From NCBI RefSeq assembly GCF_030685535.1, contig NZ_CP131601.1, forward strand, positions 124,001 through 188,000: 64,000 nucleotides of DNA, read 5' to 3'. Positions 18,575 to 29,671 of the stretch are shown piece by piece (position 1 is the stretch's first letter; the number at the start of each line of letters is the position of its first letter). Below the pieces are notes generated by a model. That model worked only from the letters and a program-made list of their open reading frames with translations. It did no database searches and was not told where the DNA came from. The position numbers and the translations under genes were made by a program. This stretch comes from Photobacterium leiognathi. Lineage in GTDB: Bacteria > Pseudomonadota > Gammaproteobacteria > Enterobacterales > Vibrionaceae.

Positions 18575-19909
18575 ATGCGTTTATCGCCAAAAAGTACATT
18601 TGGTCGAACGTTAATTCTTCTGGCTGGCTTGCTTATCGCAAGCCAGATTTTTTCGTATCTGACCATCGTCAATTACGCCTTATTGCCAAGCATCCAGCAA
18701 TTCAACCGTATCTTATCTTATGAAGTGAAGTTGATGCTTAATGATGAATTGGCTATGCCTGATGATCAATGTGTTCATCTTGACCGTCCTCTACGTCGCA
18801 AATTATTAGAAGAGTTAGGGTTAACCTTAATTGCTCCTAATAGTGAAGCCGCCAAACCTTTCGATGATGCTATGCATATTGGTTATCTCAGTGAGCAGAT
18901 GACCAAAGATCTTGGTTCGCCAACCGATGTTCGTTTGCTGCTCGGTGCTGACAGTTATGTCTTGTGGCTTAAAACCGATGCAATGCCGAATTTCTTAATG
19001 CGAGTACCGCTATCAGAATTACAAGAAGAAGACTTTGCACCGCTATTTCGCTATAGCCTGATCATAGCCTTTCTTGTGATTGCTGGAGGCTGGTTATTTA
19101 TTCGGATCCAAAACCGCCCGTTGATGGAGCTTGAGCAAGCAGCATTAATGGTAGGGCGTGGGGAAACACCACCTCAATTGCCGGAGCAAGGCGCATCGGA
19201 AATTCGCTCGGTAACCAAAGCATTTAATCAGATGTCGCAGGGCATTAAGCAGCTAGAAGAAGATCGCGCATTGTTAATGGCAGGTGTTAGTCATGATTTA
19301 CGAACGCCATTAACCCGTATTCGCTTAGCAACAGAAATGATGTCGCCTGAAGATAGTTATTTAGCAGAATCGATGATCACTGACACTGAAGAGTGTAATG
19401 CGATCATCAGTCAGTTTATGGATTATCTAAAATCGACCAAGAAGCAGGAAGAAGAAGAGTTAGATCTCAATACCTTACTGCTTGATGTTGCGCATACTGA
19501 AGGCGGATACAGCAAAACCATAGAGCAACAATTAGGTGAGATCCCAGGTACGGTGTCAGCCAATGCAGTTGCGCTAAAACGTGCTGTTGCGAACCTTGTG
19601 GTGAACGCACAACGCTATGGTAATGGTTGGGTGAAAATCTCAAGTGGTGCATCGGTAGATCGCAAATCCGCATGGTTCTGTGTCGAAGATGATGGTCCGG
19701 GTATTGCGCCTGATCAGGTGACGAAAATGTTCCAGCCGTTAACTCGCGGTGATTCAGCCCGAGGCAGTGAAGCGGAAGGAACCGGTTTAGGTTTAGCGAT
19801 TGTGAAGCGAATTGTGGATCAACATGATGGGGTGATTTTAGTTCGTAACCGCAGTGAAGGTGGATTACGTGTTGAAGTAACCTTACCGCTACATAAGCTG
19901 AAGCTGTAA
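18575..19909 (+). CDS. envZ: Osmosensor histidine kinase EnvZ
   Basis: Inner-membrane histidine kinase/phosphatase for OmpR. Two membrane helices (about 12-34 and 160-178) flank a periplasmic domain; a HAMP linker follows, then the H-box [13 protein letters not shown] with phosphoacceptor His240, and an ATPase domain with N ([10 protein letters not shown]), G1 (EDDGPGI) and G2 (GTGLGLAIV) boxes. 444 residues. The 3-base gap after ompR points to one operon. Confidence 0.96.
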   Translation: MRLSPKSTFGRTLILLAGLLIASQIFSYLTIVNYALLPSIQQFNRILSYEVKLMLNDELAMPDDQCVHLDRPLRRKLLEELGLTLIAPNSEAAKPFDDAMHIGYLSEQMTKDLGSPTDVRLLLGADSYVLWLKTDAMPNFLMRVPLSELQEEDFAPLFRYSLIIAFLVIAGGWLFIRIQNRPLMELEQAALMVGRGETPPQLPEQGASEIRSVTKAFNQMSQGIKQLEEDRALLMAGVSHDLRTPLTRIRLATEMMSPEDSYLAESMITDTEECNAIISQFMDYLKSTKKQEEEELDLNTLLLDVAHTEGGYSKTIEQQLGEIPGTVSANAVALKRAVANLVVNAQRYGNGWVKISSGASVDRKSAWFCVEDDGPGIAPDQVTKMFQPLTRGDSARGSEAEGTGLGLAIVKRIVDQHDGVILVRNRSEGGLRVEVTLPLHKLKL

Positions 19910-19930
19910 ACCTGCACAGCATAGAGAAAA

Positions 19931-19957
19931 GCCCACAGTGAGTTGCTCGCTGTGGGC
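19931..19957. terminator. Bidirectional terminator between envZ and recG
   Basis: A 12-bp stem (GCCCACAGTGAG with CTCGCTGTGGGC, one mismatch or wobble) with loop TTG; A-run before, T-run after, between convergent genes. Confidence 0.92.
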
Positions 19958-19975
19958 TTTTTGTTGTACTGGTAA

Positions 19976-22057
19976 TTAGGCGTTGGAGTAGGTTTCTCGC
20001 TGACCTAGCCAGCGATCAATGATTGCTTTGGCGTTATCAGGGTAGTTATCGTGAATATAACGCGCCAGTTTTTGCACTTGGGGAATTAAGTATTGGTCAC
20101 GGATAAGATCGGCAACTTTAAATTCAGCAATACCGGTTTGTTTAGTACCAAGTAACTCACCGGGGCCACGAATTTCTAAGTCACGTTGAGCAATTACAAA
20201 ACCATCGCTACTTTCACGTAGTACGCCTAAACGCTTTTGTGCAGTTTTCGATAGCGGTGCGTGATAAAGCAGGACACAGTGACTAGCCACTTTGCCTCGA
20301 CCAACACGACCACGAAGCTGGTGCAGCTGTGCTAAACCTAAACGCTCAGGGTTTTCAATTACCATCAAGCTAGCATTGGGCACGTCAACGCCCACTTCAA
20401 TTACCGTTGTGGCGACCAGTAAATCTAGCTCGCTAGCTTTAAAGCTTGCCATCACAGCTTGCTTTTCTTGCGCCTTCATTCGCCCGTGTACCAAGCCAAT
20501 TTTCAGATCTGGCAGTAAGCCTGTCAGTTCATCAGCGGTATCAGAAGCGGCTTGTGCTTCTAGGACTTCAGATTCATCAATTAACGTACAGACCCAATAA
20601 GCTTGGCGACCTTCGTTAAGACAAGCTGAGCGAATACGCTCAATGATTTCCGCACGCCGAGCATCAGGCAACGCTACGGTTTGGATTGGCGTTCGCCCTG
20701 GTGGCAGTTCATCAATGATCGAGGTGTCCATATCAGCATAAGCTGTCATGGCTAATGTACGAGGGATCGGTGTTGCCGTCATTACGAGCTGGTGTGGATA
20801 GCGTCCGTCATTTGCGCCTTTTTCACGAAGCTCTAAACGTTGATGGACACCAAAGCGGTGTTGCTCATCAATGATAACTAAAGCTAAGTTGTCGAACTTT
20901 ACGTGATCTTGGAACAGCGCATGCGTGCCGACCACCATTTTCACTTCGCCGCTAGCAATACGAGTTAGCTCGGTTTCACGAGCTTTACCTTTAAGCTTAC
21001 CTGCCAGCCAACCAACCTGGATCCCCATCGGATTAAGCCAATTGGCAAAGTTGATCGCATGTTGCTCTGCCAGCAATTCAGTGGGTGCCATTAATGCCAC
21101 TTGATAGCCATGCTCAATCGCACGTAGCGCTGCAAGCGCGGCTACCAAGGTTTTACCTGAGCCCACATCACCTTGTACTAAACGCATCATAGGTTGGGCT
21201 TTGGCAAGATCGGTTTCAATATCTGCCACCACACGTTGCTGAGCACCTGTTGGTGAGAAAGGCAGACTATCGAGTAGTTGTTGCTTTAAGGTATCTTTGG
21301 CGGCAAGCGGCCAAGCGTTATGTTGTTGACCTTTGCTACGCAGTGCCAGCATTGATAAATTTTGCGCCAGCAGCTCTTCTAAAATCAAACGATGTTGAGC
21401 AGGATGTTTACCTGCATCCAGTTGATCGAGAGAAATATCAGGCGTTGGACGATGCATTAAACGCAGTGCTTGAGCGAGAGTCATTTGACGGTCGTATAAA
21501 CCTTCTGGCAGTAGCTCAGTGACAGCGGCTTTATCAAGCAAGTTAAGCGCTTGGTCGGTTAAGTTACGCAGCGTCAGTTGGCGTAAGCCATCAGTAGTTG
21601 GGTATACAGGCGTTAAGGTTTCTTCAACGCTGAGTTCGGTTGGCTCTGAGAAAATACGATAATCAGGGTGAATGATTTCAAGGCCAAATTTACTGCCTTT
21701 AATTTCACCATAGGCTTTAACTTGTTTACCTTCAGCGAAGCTATTTTTCATCGCCGCATTGAAGTTAAAAAAGCGCAGGGTTACCGAACCAGTACCATCA
21801 CCGATTTTTACCGCCAGCATTTTACGCTTACCGAAAGTAATACTGGTATGGTGGACTTCACCTTGAACGGTGAGATGTTGCCCCGGCATAGCACGATTGA
21901 TAGGCCAAATACGAGTGCGATCCTCATAGCGCAGTGGCAAATGAAACAGTAAATCTTGGACATTGTTAAGCCCAATCTTTTCTAGCTTTTCTGCCATTTT
22001 TGCTCCAACGCCAGAGAGTTCACCTAGCGCAATGGTATTGAGGAGTTGTCCACTCAT
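19976..22057 (-). CDS. recG: ATP-dependent DNA helicase RecG
   Basis: Superfamily 2 helicase that regresses stalled forks and processes branched DNA. The N-terminal wedge domain (OB fold, about residues 60-150) precedes the helicase motor with Walker A GDVGSGKT, motif II DEQHRFG, motif III TATPIPRT and motif VI QLRGRVGRG. 693 residues. The start overlaps the trmH stop (TAATG), so it is the last gene of the gmk-rpoZ-spoT-trmH-recG cluster. Confidence 0.97.
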   Translation of the reverse strand: MSGQLLNTIALGELSGVGAKMAEKLEKIGLNNVQDLLFHLPLRYEDRTRIWPINRAMPGQHLTVQGEVHHTSITFGKRKMLAVKIGDGTGSVTLRFFNFNAAMKNSFAEGKQVKAYGEIKGSKFGLEIIHPDYRIFSEPTELSVEETLTPVYPTTDGLRQLTLRNLTDQALNLLDKAAVTELLPEGLYDRQMTLAQALRLMHRPTPDISLDQLDAGKHPAQHRLILEELLAQNLSMLALRSKGQQHNAWPLAAKDTLKQQLLDSLPFSPTGAQQRVVADIETDLAKAQPMMRLVQGDVGSGKTLVAALAALRAIEHGYQVALMAPTELLAEQHAINFANWLNPMGIQVGWLAGKLKGKARETELTRIASGEVKMVVGTHALFQDHVKFDNLALVIIDEQHRFGVHQRLELREKGANDGRYPHQLVMTATPIPRTLAMTAYADMDTSIIDELPPGRTPIQTVALPDARRAEIIERIRSACLNEGRQAYWVCTLIDESEVLEAQAASDTADELTGLLPDLKIGLVHGRMKAQEKQAVMASFKASELDLLVATTVIEVGVDVPNASLMVIENPERLGLAQLHQLRGRVGRGKVASHCVLLYHAPLSKTAQKRLGVLRESSDGFVIAQRDLEIRGPGELLGTKQTGIAEFKVADLIRDQYLIPQVQKLARYIHDNYPDNAKAIIDRWLGQRETYSNA

Positions 22058-22782
22058 TACTCGTCCTTATCTGTTACAAGTTGGCGTGTTTTCACTTTTT
22101 TCGCTTGCATTGCAGCCCACCATGTTTCATCTGCCACAATCTGACCTTCATCATCTAATTGTGGATACGGTAAGCCTTTTTGCTTCGCAACTTTTGCGAG
22201 CACAGGGTGGCCTCGTTCAAACAAAATACGGTTGACGACATCATCAGGCAGTAAGGTTTTCTCTCGTTCATACATGCCTGCATTTTGGCGTTGGCGTTGT
22301 GCTTCATACAAAATCAGTGCGCTTGCTACCGACACATTTAGTGACTGTACCATGCCAACCATTGGGATAATGATATCTTGATCTGCCATTGAAAGTGCTT
22401 CGGCAGTGATCCCGTTTTTCTCGCCACCTAAAATGATCGCTGTCGGCTTGGTGTAATCCACTTCACGAAAATCAATCGCAGTATCTGACAGGTTGGTTGC
22501 TAGCACTTGCATGCCTTGATCTTTTAACGCTTGAACGGCTTCAACCATCGAATCGTGAGTGTCTAATTCAACCCAGTTTCGAGCGCCAGCAGAGGTGTGA
22601 CTTAATACACGCATGCCTTCTTTAGGCCAAACCGCATGGACTTTGTGAACACCAACCGCATCAGCAGTGCGAATGATAGCTGAGACATTATTAGGCTTAT
22701 GGACTTCTTCCATACATACCGTCAGATCGGGCTGACGTGTTGCCAATACTTCATGGATACGTTGAAAACGATCTGGGGTCAT
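22057..22782 (-). CDS. trmH: tRNA (guanosine(18)-2'-O)-methyltransferase TrmH
   Basis: SPOUT-class methyltransferase that modifies G18 of the tRNA D-loop. The three SPOUT motifs are present: NVSAIIRTADAVGVH, ILGGEKNGI and MVGMVQSLNVSVASALILYEAQRQR. 241 residues with the usual basic C-terminal extension. It lies between spoT and recG as in E. coli. Confidence 0.95.
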   Translation of the reverse strand: MTPDRFQRIHEVLATRQPDLTVCMEEVHKPNNVSAIIRTADAVGVHKVHAVWPKEGMRVLSHTSAGARNWVELDTHDSMVEAVQALKDQGMQVLATNLSDTAIDFREVDYTKPTAIILGGEKNGITAEALSMADQDIIIPMVGMVQSLNVSVASALILYEAQRQRQNAGMYEREKTLLPDDVVNRILFERGHPVLAKVAKQKGLPYPQLDDEGQIVADETWWAAMQAKKVKTRQLVTDKDE

Positions 22783-22849
22783 GGAGATTACCTAAGAAAA
22801 TAAATAATAGAGATAGGTGGATGATAATAAGGTTTTATTGCCAAATACA

Positions 22850-22875
22850 CAAAACGCCCAATAAAGGGCGTTTTG
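22850..22875. terminator. Symmetric hairpin between spoT and trmH
   Basis: CAAAACGCCC and GGGCGTTTTG form a 10-bp perfect stem around AATAAA, 24 bases past the spoT stop. The T-run is only four bases in either direction, so it may give partial termination inside an otherwise continuous operon. Confidence 0.6.
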
Positions 22876-22899
22876 ATGATAAAAGCTGAGCGTTAAAAG

Positions 22900-25002
22900 C
22901 TAGTTTTTCTGGCGAGCGACACGCACAACATTAGGCATAATTCGAATGCGACGCATAATGTTAGCCAAGTGGATTCGGCTACGTGTGGTGAGCTTCACTG
23001 TGATGGTGTACAAGCGACCATCTTTTTCTTCCGTTGCTAAGCCTTGGATATTAGAGCCCGTAGCCGCAATGGTGTTGGTAAGATCGGCTAATGCACCTTG
23101 GTGATTTTGCATATCGACTTTCAAACAAGTTACAAATTCTTGATCGAAATCTTCGCTCCATTCCACCGCCATGTACTTATCAGGCTCTTTTCGATAACCA
23201 CGAACATTAGCGCATTCTTCACGGTGAATAACCAAGCCTTTACCCGGGCTCACATGGGCAATAATTGGATCGCCATGGATTGGGTGACAACAGTTAGCAA
23301 AGGTGAGCAGAATGCCATCAGCACCTTGGATCGGTAGGCGACGATCGTTTTCTTTTGGTGTTAGCTCATCAGCATTACCTAAGAAACGACGGGCGATCAC
23401 CACACTCATTACTTCACCCAAACCAATTTCAGCCAGAAGATCTTCTATTGAATTGAGTTTAAGATCAGTTAACACCTTAGTGATGTTTTCACTAGCTATA
23501 CTATCAAGGTTAGCGCCACCAAGTGCATGATTGAGTAGACGACGACCTAAAGTGATCGATTCATCTCGGCGCATGGTTTTCAGTACTTGACGGATCTTGG
23601 TGCGAGCACGAGAGGTGACAACATAGTTTAGCCATGCTGCATTCGGACGTGCACCAGGAGCACTGATGATTTCAATGGTTTGACCGTTTTTCAGCGGCTT
23701 ACTTAATGGGTAAGGCTGGCGATCTACGCGAGAGCCGACACAAGCATTACCGACATCAGTATGCACTGCGTAAGCGAAATCTACCGCCGTTGCGCCAACG
23801 GGCAATTCAACGATACGGCCTTTCGGGGTGAAAACGTAAATCTCATCAGGGAAGAGATCGGATTTTACGTTCTCAATAAATTCAAATGAGCTACCTGCAC
23901 TTTGTTGAAGTTCAAGTAAGCTTTGCATCCAACGCTGGGCTTTAACTTGCGCGGTAGTACCTGAGCTTTCGCCGTCTTTGTAGGTCCAGTGCGCAGCAAC
24001 ACCTTTGTCTGCCATTTGATCCATATCTTCGGTACGAATTTGTACTTCAACAGGAACACCATGAGGGCCGACAAGCGAGGTATGCAGCGATTGATAGCCA
24101 TTGGCTTTCGGGATCGCAATATAGTCTTTCATGCGGCTAGGACGCGGTTTGTACAGGTTATGTACTTGTCCTAATACGCGATAGCAGGTATCTAAATCAC
24201 TCACAAGCACACGGAAAGCATAGATATCCATGATGGAGTGGAAACGCTGCTCTTTGTTCTTCATCTTGTTATAGATGGAGTACAAGTTTTTCTCGCGACC
24301 TAATACGGTGGCATTAATTCCCGCATCACTGAGGCGACCCTCAATTTCAGCGTGAATTTTATTGATCATCTCTTTACGGTTACCACGGGCCGCCGCTACA
24401 ACTTGTTTTAATACACGGTAGCGATTTGGGTATAACGCTTCAAAGCCAAGCTCTTCAAGTTCAGATTTGATGTTATGGATACCCAGACGGTGGGCAAGAG
24501 GAGAGAATATTTCAAGGGTTTCGCGGGCAATACGACGACGCTTATCTGGACGCAGTGCGCCAAGAGTTCGCATATTGTGGGTACGGTCAGCCAGCTTAAT
24601 TAAAATTACGCGAATATCATGCGCCATTGCCATGATCATTTTGCGGAAGTTTTCAGCTTGTGCTTCCTTACGATCGCGAAACTTTAATTTATCAAGTTTC
24701 GATACGCCATCGACCAGTTCAGCAACAGTGTCGCCAAAACGGCTGGCAAGATCTTCCTTGGTGACCTCGGTATCTTCGATAACGTCATGAAGCAATGCCG
24801 CCATGAGCGTTTCAATATCGAGACGCATTTCCGCCAAGATGCGAGCAACCGCAACGGGGTGGATAATATAAGGCTCGCCAGTGGAGCGAGTTTGCCCTTC
24901 GTGTGCGTCGCGAGCAACGAGAAAAGCCTGCCGAAGAGCCTCTAGCTGAGGCTCTGGCAGGTACTCGATTGCGACTTCTTTCAGGCTATCAAAAAGATAC
25001 AA
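22900..25002 (-). CDS. spoT: Bifunctional (p)ppGpp synthetase/hydrolase SpoT
   Basis: Makes and degrades the stringent-response alarmone. The N-terminal HD hydrolase has the intact catalytic pair His72-Asp73 in LLHDVIEDT; the RelA/SpoT synthetase domain shows ANGYQSLHTSLVGP; then TGS (VFTPKGRIVELPVGATAVDF) and C-terminal ACT domain. 700 residues. The intact hydrolase motif marks SpoT rather than RelA, as does its place after rpoZ. Confidence 0.97.
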   Translation of the reverse strand: MYLFDSLKEVAIEYLPEPQLEALRQAFLVARDAHEGQTRSTGEPYIIHPVAVARILAEMRLDIETLMAALLHDVIEDTEVTKEDLASRFGDTVAELVDGVSKLDKLKFRDRKEAQAENFRKMIMAMAHDIRVILIKLADRTHNMRTLGALRPDKRRRIARETLEIFSPLAHRLGIHNIKSELEELGFEALYPNRYRVLKQVVAAARGNRKEMINKIHAEIEGRLSDAGINATVLGREKNLYSIYNKMKNKEQRFHSIMDIYAFRVLVSDLDTCYRVLGQVHNLYKPRPSRMKDYIAIPKANGYQSLHTSLVGPHGVPVEVQIRTEDMDQMADKGVAAHWTYKDGESSGTTAQVKAQRWMQSLLELQQSAGSSFEFIENVKSDLFPDEIYVFTPKGRIVELPVGATAVDFAYAVHTDVGNACVGSRVDRQPYPLSKPLKNGQTIEIISAPGARPNAAWLNYVVTSRARTKIRQVLKTMRRDESITLGRRLLNHALGGANLDSIASENITKVLTDLKLNSIEDLLAEIGLGEVMSVVIARRFLGNADELTPKENDRRLPIQGADGILLTFANCCHPIHGDPIIAHVSPGKGLVIHREECANVRGYRKEPDKYMAVEWSEDFDQEFVTCLKVDMQNHQGALADLTNTIAATGSNIQGLATEEKDGRLYTITVKLTTRSRIHLANIMRRIRIMPNVVRVARQKN

Positions 25003-25019
25003 TTCGCCCGGTTCCCTGA

Positions 25020-25295
25020 TTAACGGTGGTCGCCAGCAATAGCACTAACTGCTGCTAGTTCTGCAGCTTCTTGCTCTTGCAGTTCCTGACGCTCGCGAGC
25101 ATCTAGGATATCTTTAGTAATTAGACCTTCTTCGATTTCACGAAGTGCAATTACTGTGTACTTGTCGTTTTCTTCAGGAACCAGTGGATCCTTACCGCCT
25201 GTTTGCATTTGACGTGCGCGGCGAGCAGCAATTTGGATCAGATCGAAACGGTTGCCAATTTTATCAACAGCGTCTTGAACGGTTACGCGTGCCAT
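25020..25295 (-). CDS. rpoZ: RNA polymerase omega subunit
   Basis: Small subunit that wraps the beta-prime C-terminus and, in E. coli, forms part of a ppGpp site. The sequence [20 protein letters not shown] and the [16 protein letters not shown] helices are diagnostic. 91 residues. It lies 17 bases before spoT and after gmk, the standard arrangement. Confidence 0.97.
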   Translation of the reverse strand: MARVTVQDAVDKIGNRFDLIQIAARRARQMQTGGKDPLVPEENDKYTVIALREIEEGLITKDILDARERQELQEQEAAELAAVSAIAGDHR

Positions 25296-25346
25296 GGAGG
25301 ACTCCAGTGGTTATATAAATTAGGATTGAAAATTGTACAAAATAAC

Positions 25347-25976
<630 letters not shown>

Positions 25977-26134
25977 CTATTTTCACTCAGTGATAGAAGG
26001 GCGCGAAGATTATCATGATCTGCGCATAATTGAAATTAGCTAGTTGTTGGAAAATTCATCTTTTTGCTGAATATAGCTTAAGCCTAGTTGGCTTTGATGG
26101 GATTTTCATAACAGAAGCTATTTATATATAAATC

Positions 26135-26160
26135 ATCAAGGAAGCCTAAGCTCCCTTGAT
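26135..26160 (-). terminator. Hairpin downstream of yicC
   Basis: ATCAAGGAAGC and GCTCCCTTGAT pair around CTAA with one internal mismatch, 16 bases past the yicC stop. The T-tract on the minus strand is weak (GATTTATATA). Confidence 0.55.
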
Positions 26161-26176
26161 GGAAATATGATGACAG

Positions 26177-27040
26177 TTATTCGATGTTCTGAATTTGTTC
26201 ACGCATTTGCTCGATAAGCACTTTTAGCTCTACAGCAGATGCGGTGACTTCAGTATTGATCGATTTTGATGCTAGGGTGTTCGATTCACGGTTGAACTCT
26301 TGCATCATGAAATCTAAACGACGGCCACAAGCGCCACCTTTAGCCAATATTTTCTGGGTTTCTTTGACGTGAGAATCTAGGCGATCTAGCTCTTCTGCGA
26401 CATCGCTCTTTTGCGCTAGCATGATCAGCTCTTGCTCAATACGGTTAGCATCAAGATCAACTTTGGCTTCTTCTAGACGAGACATAATGCGCTCACGCTG
26501 CCAGTTGATGATTTCTGGCATCATGCTGCGAACTTTGGTCGCTTCTGCTGAAATGGCATCAAGACGTTGGTCGATCAGCTGCTTCATGTTTTCACCTTCG
26601 CTAGCACGTGCCGCGATGAAGTCATCAATAGCTAATTCAAACCCAGCCAGTAGATCTTTATTAATTGTATCGAGATCTTGCTCTGGCGCTTCCATCACAC
26701 CCGGCCAGTTAAGTACTTGGAATGGGCCAATATTACCTTCACCCGCGGTCTCTTTTACCCATTTCGCAGCGTGAATCACTTGTTTTGCTAACTCTTCATT
26801 GATGGTTAGCTCAGTGTTTGCAGCAATGTTGGCTTCAAAACGTAGGTTACATTCAACCTTACCGCGAGCAAGACGTTTACGGAAACGCTCACGTAATACG
26901 GGCTCTAAGCTACGAAATTGCTCAGGCATACGAATGTAAGTTTCAAGATAACGCTGGTTTACTGAGCGGATTTCCCACACAGCTGTACCCCAATTGCCTT
27001 TAATTTCGCGACGGGCATACGCAGTCATACTATGGATCAT
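26177..27040 (-). CDS. yicC: YicC family endoribonuclease
   Basis: 287-residue protein of the YicC/YloC family, shown in enterobacteria to be an RNase that takes part in small-RNA turnover. The N-terminal motif MIHSMTAYARREI and the C-terminal GGACGRRLDFMMQEFNRESNTLASKS are family signatures. It is divergent from rph, the conserved arrangement. Confidence 0.93.
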   Translation of the reverse strand: MIHSMTAYARREIKGNWGTAVWEIRSVNQRYLETYIRMPEQFRSLEPVLRERFRKRLARGKVECNLRFEANIAANTELTINEELAKQVIHAAKWVKETAGEGNIGPFQVLNWPGVMEAPEQDLDTINKDLLAGFELAIDDFIAARASEGENMKQLIDQRLDAISAEATKVRSMMPEIINWQRERIMSRLEEAKVDLDANRIEQELIMLAQKSDVAEELDRLDSHVKETQKILAKGGACGRRLDFMMQEFNRESNTLASKSINTEVTASAVELKVLIEQMREQIQNIE

Positions 27041-27269
27041 GGCTTGTGAACCTTAAAGTTGTGAATGGTGCGACGACTAACTTACCGTTACCCACGATAA
27101 GTCTTGATAATAAAGAACGAGGTGCGTCGTTACCGGGTGTAGAGATTATATGCGATATTGGCATCGAGGGGCTACTGTTTGTCGGTTTACGTAATCGTTT
27201 TCTCGTGCACTGGGATTGAGTTATCGCTATAATCGTCGGTTAATATCATCCAGCCAAAGGGAAATCCCG

Positions 27270-27986
27270 ATGCGTCCAAGCGGAAGAAGTGCGAATCAAG
27301 TTCGTCCAATCACTATTACTCGTCAATACACGGCTCATGCTGAAGGTTCAGTACTGGTCGAGTTTGGCAATACTAAAGTTATTTGTACGGCGAGTGTAGA
27401 AGAAAATGTTCCGCGTTGGCTAAAAGGTAAAGGCCAAGGTTGGGTGACAGCTGAATACGGCATGTTGCCACGTGCTACTCACACTCGTAACCGTCGTGAA
27501 GCAGCGAACGGTAAGCAAGGTGGCCGTACGATGGAGATCCAACGTCTAATCGCACGTAGCTTGCGTGCAGCGGTTGATCTGGAAGTGTTAGGCGAGCAGA
27601 TGATCACGGTTGACTGTGATGTGATCCAAGCTGATGGCGGTACGCGCACAGCATCTATTACTGGTGCGATGGTGGCACTGGTTGATGCAATTAACTACAT
27701 GCTAGAAAAAGGCATGATCAAGAAGAATCCATTAAAAGGTATGGTGGCTGCGGTTTCTGTTGGCATTTACAACGGTGAGCCAATTTGCGATTTGGAATAC
27801 CTTGAAGATTCAGCGGCTGAAACCGACATGAACGTGGTGATGACTGAAGAAGGTAAAATGATTGAAATCCAAGGCACAGCCGAGGGTGAAGCCTTTAGTC
27901 ACGAAGAATTACTGGCAATGCTGGCGTTAGCGAAAGACGGCATTAGCGACATTATTTCAATGCAGAAAAAAGCGTTGGAAAATTAA
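27270..27986 (+). CDS. rph: Ribonuclease PH
   Basis: Phosphorolytic 3'-5' exonuclease for tRNA 3' maturation. The sequence [13 protein letters not shown]...[26 protein letters not shown] and the phosphate-binding [11 protein letters not shown] are diagnostic. I start at ATG 27270; upstream in-frame codons to 27216 show no family similarity. 238 residues, the same length as intact Rph of other bacteria, so no frameshift of the kind known in E. coli K-12. pyrE follows. Confidence 0.96.
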   Translation: MRPSGRSANQVRPITITRQYTAHAEGSVLVEFGNTKVICTASVEENVPRWLKGKGQGWVTAEYGMLPRATHTRNRREAANGKQGGRTMEIQRLIARSLRAAVDLEVLGEQMITVDCDVIQADGGTRTASITGAMVALVDAINYMLEKGMIKKNPLKGMVAAVSVGIYNGEPICDLEYLEDSAAETDMNVVMTEEGKMIEIQGTAEGEAFSHEELLAMLALAKDGISDIISMQKKALEN

Positions 27987-27991
27987 TTTTT

Positions 27992-28016
27992 AAGCGGTTC
28001 CTATTGGGAGCCGCTT
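27992..28016 (+). terminator. Terminator between rph and pyrE
   Basis: AAGCGGTTCC pairs with GGAGCCGCTT around TATTG, followed directly by T8. In E. coli this interval is the pyrE attenuator; here no leader peptide beyond the rph end is evident, but coupling of rph translation to pyrE attenuation is plausible. Confidence 0.85.
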
Positions 28017-28135
28017 TTTTTTGCCTAAAACAGAGTACCGTGCGGAGTGCGCGTCTGTTTTTGGTGGTTACCAGGCTGTGAGTTTAGGTAACAGGTACAT
28101 TGTTAAAACACAGAGAAGTAGTTTAAGGAGACACA

Positions 28136-28777
28136 ATGAAAGCATATCAGCGTCAGTTCATCGAATTTGCCCTAGAGAAAGGCGTACTGAAATTTGGTGA
28201 GTTCACACTGAAATCCGGTCGTAAGAGCCCGTATTTCTTTAATGCTGGCTTATTTAATACCGGTCGCGACTTAGCGCGTCTTGGTCGTTTTTATGCTGAA
28301 GCTTTGGTTGATGCCAAGATTGAATTTGATGTGTTATTTGGCCCTGCCTACAAAGGTATTCCAATTGCAACAACAACGGCGGTTGCGCTGGCTGATCACC
28401 ACGATGTAGATACGCCATACTGTTTTAACCGTAAAGAGGCTAAAAACCATGGTGAAGGTGGTAACTTAGTCGGTAGCGCGCTAGAAGGTCGTATCATGTT
28501 AGTCGATGACGTGATCACTGCTGGTACGGCAATTCGTGAATCAATGGAAATCATTAAAGCGAATGGCGCAGATTTAGCAGGCGTTTTAGTGGCAATTGAT
28601 CGTCAAGAAAAAGGCCAAGGTGAGCTATCAGCGATTCAGGAAGTCGAGCGTGACTTTGGTTGTGCGGTAATTTCGATTGTCTCGCTAGGGGATGTGGTGA
28701 CGTACCTTTCTGAGCAAGCAGGCATGGAACAACACCTTGAAGCGGTAAAAGCGTACCGTGCAGAGTACGGTGTGTAA
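28136..28777 (+). CDS. pyrE: Orotate phosphoribosyltransferase
   Basis: Forms OMP from orotate and PRPP in pyrimidine synthesis. The PRPP loop [20 protein letters not shown] motif ([16 protein letters not shown]) and the flexible loop [13 protein letters not shown] are present. 213 residues. A Shine-Dalgarno AAGGAG precedes ATG 28136. Confidence 0.96.
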   Translation: MKAYQRQFIEFALEKGVLKFGEFTLKSGRKSPYFFNAGLFNTGRDLARLGRFYAEALVDAKIEFDVLFGPAYKGIPIATTTAVALADHHDVDTPYCFNRKEAKNHGEGGNLVGSALEGRIMLVDDVITAGTAIRESMEIIKANGADLAGVLVAIDRQEKGQGELSAIQEVERDFGCAVISIVSLGDVVTYLSEQAGMEQHLEAVKAYRAEYGV

Positions 28778-28797
28778 CAACATCTGCAATGAATAAT

Positions 28798-28829
28798 AAA
28801 AAAGCGAGGGCTAAGGCTCTCGCTTTTTT
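28798..28829. terminator. Bidirectional terminator between pyrE and slmA
   Basis: A 14-bp stem (AAAAAAGCGAGGGC with GCTCTCGCTTTTTT, one wobble) around TAAG, with A and T runs on both sides. Confidence 0.92.
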
Positions 28830-28847
28830 GTTTGTCGCTAGGTTTGA

Positions 28848-29438
28848 TTAGTTTAGCTGCGCGCTTAATAGCGTCCAGTAATCGTCAAAGTTTGCCGTTG
28901 GCTTGTACTTAAAGCTTGAGCGAACGTAACGGTTTAAGCTGCCTTCTACTTGACCTAGAAGTTGTGCTGCTAAAACTGACTCATCAATAGGAAAGCCTTT
29001 ACCTTCACGAATTTTACGCTCTTTTAAGATCTGGCGAAGTTGCGATTCAACACGTTCGAACAGTTGATTAATACGAGATTGAAGACGATCTTGTTCAAAC
29101 ATCAGAGCATGACCCGTCATGATACGAGTTAAACCAGGGTTACGCTCAGCAAACATAAGTATGAACTGCATCACCATACGTAAGCGATTCAGGGTATCTT
29201 TTTCGTCATCTAAAATGCGGTTAATACGTGTAGTAATTGAATCTTCGATAAACTCAATTAAGCCTTCAAACATACGCGCTTTGCTTGGGAAATGGCGGTA
29301 GAGAGCGGCTTCTGATACGCCAACATTCGCGGCTAGCATTTTGGTGGTGATACGTTGGCTGCCTTGATTTGACTCCAGCATGTGCGCTAAGCACTGAAGT
29401 ATTTCTTCGCGGCGATTGTTCTTTTTGGTGCCTGCCAT
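28848..29438 (-). CDS. slmA: Nucleoid occlusion factor SlmA
   Basis: TetR-fold DNA-binding protein that blocks FtsZ assembly over the nucleoid. The N-terminal HTH reads [36 protein letters not shown]; the C-terminal region ([28 protein letters not shown]) matches the family. 196 residues. It sits between pyrE and dut as in E. coli. Confidence 0.96.
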   Translation of the reverse strand: MAGTKKNNRREEILQCLAHMLESNQGSQRITTKMLAANVGVSEAALYRHFPSKARMFEGLIEFIEDSITTRINRILDDEKDTLNRLRMVMQFILMFAERNPGLTRIMTGHALMFEQDRLQSRINQLFERVESQLRQILKERKIREGKGFPIDESVLAAQLLGQVEGSLNRYVRSSFKYKPTANFDDYWTLLSAQLN

Positions 29439-29562
29439 GAATTTATCGTTCCTTTACAAAATGAGACTGTCCATGGACAGTATGAAACCCGCCTATCTTA
29501 GCGATGCCTTGGCGTTGTGAAAAGTAGCGCAATAGAAATGTATGTACTTTTATTCGCAAAAA

Positions 29563-29590
29563 AAGCGCAGGCAAAAATGCTTGCGCTTTG
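29563..29590 (-). terminator. Terminator downstream of dut
   Basis: AAAGCGCAGGC and GCTTGCGCTTT pair around AAAAAT with one wobble; on the minus strand the stem is followed by T7. It separates coaBC-dut from slmA. Confidence 0.85.
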
Positions 29591-29671
29591 CGGTCATACA
29601 TGAGCCTTATTTTATCATTAAAATTGATAACACATGGCTAATTAGATCACGCTTTTTTAACATCAATATGA

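Noticed and set aside
28025..28063. Second terminator-like stem (AAAACAGA/TCTGTTTT) after rph
   Set aside because: The arms are short and AT-rich with a long unpaired interior; not strong enough to list as a feature.
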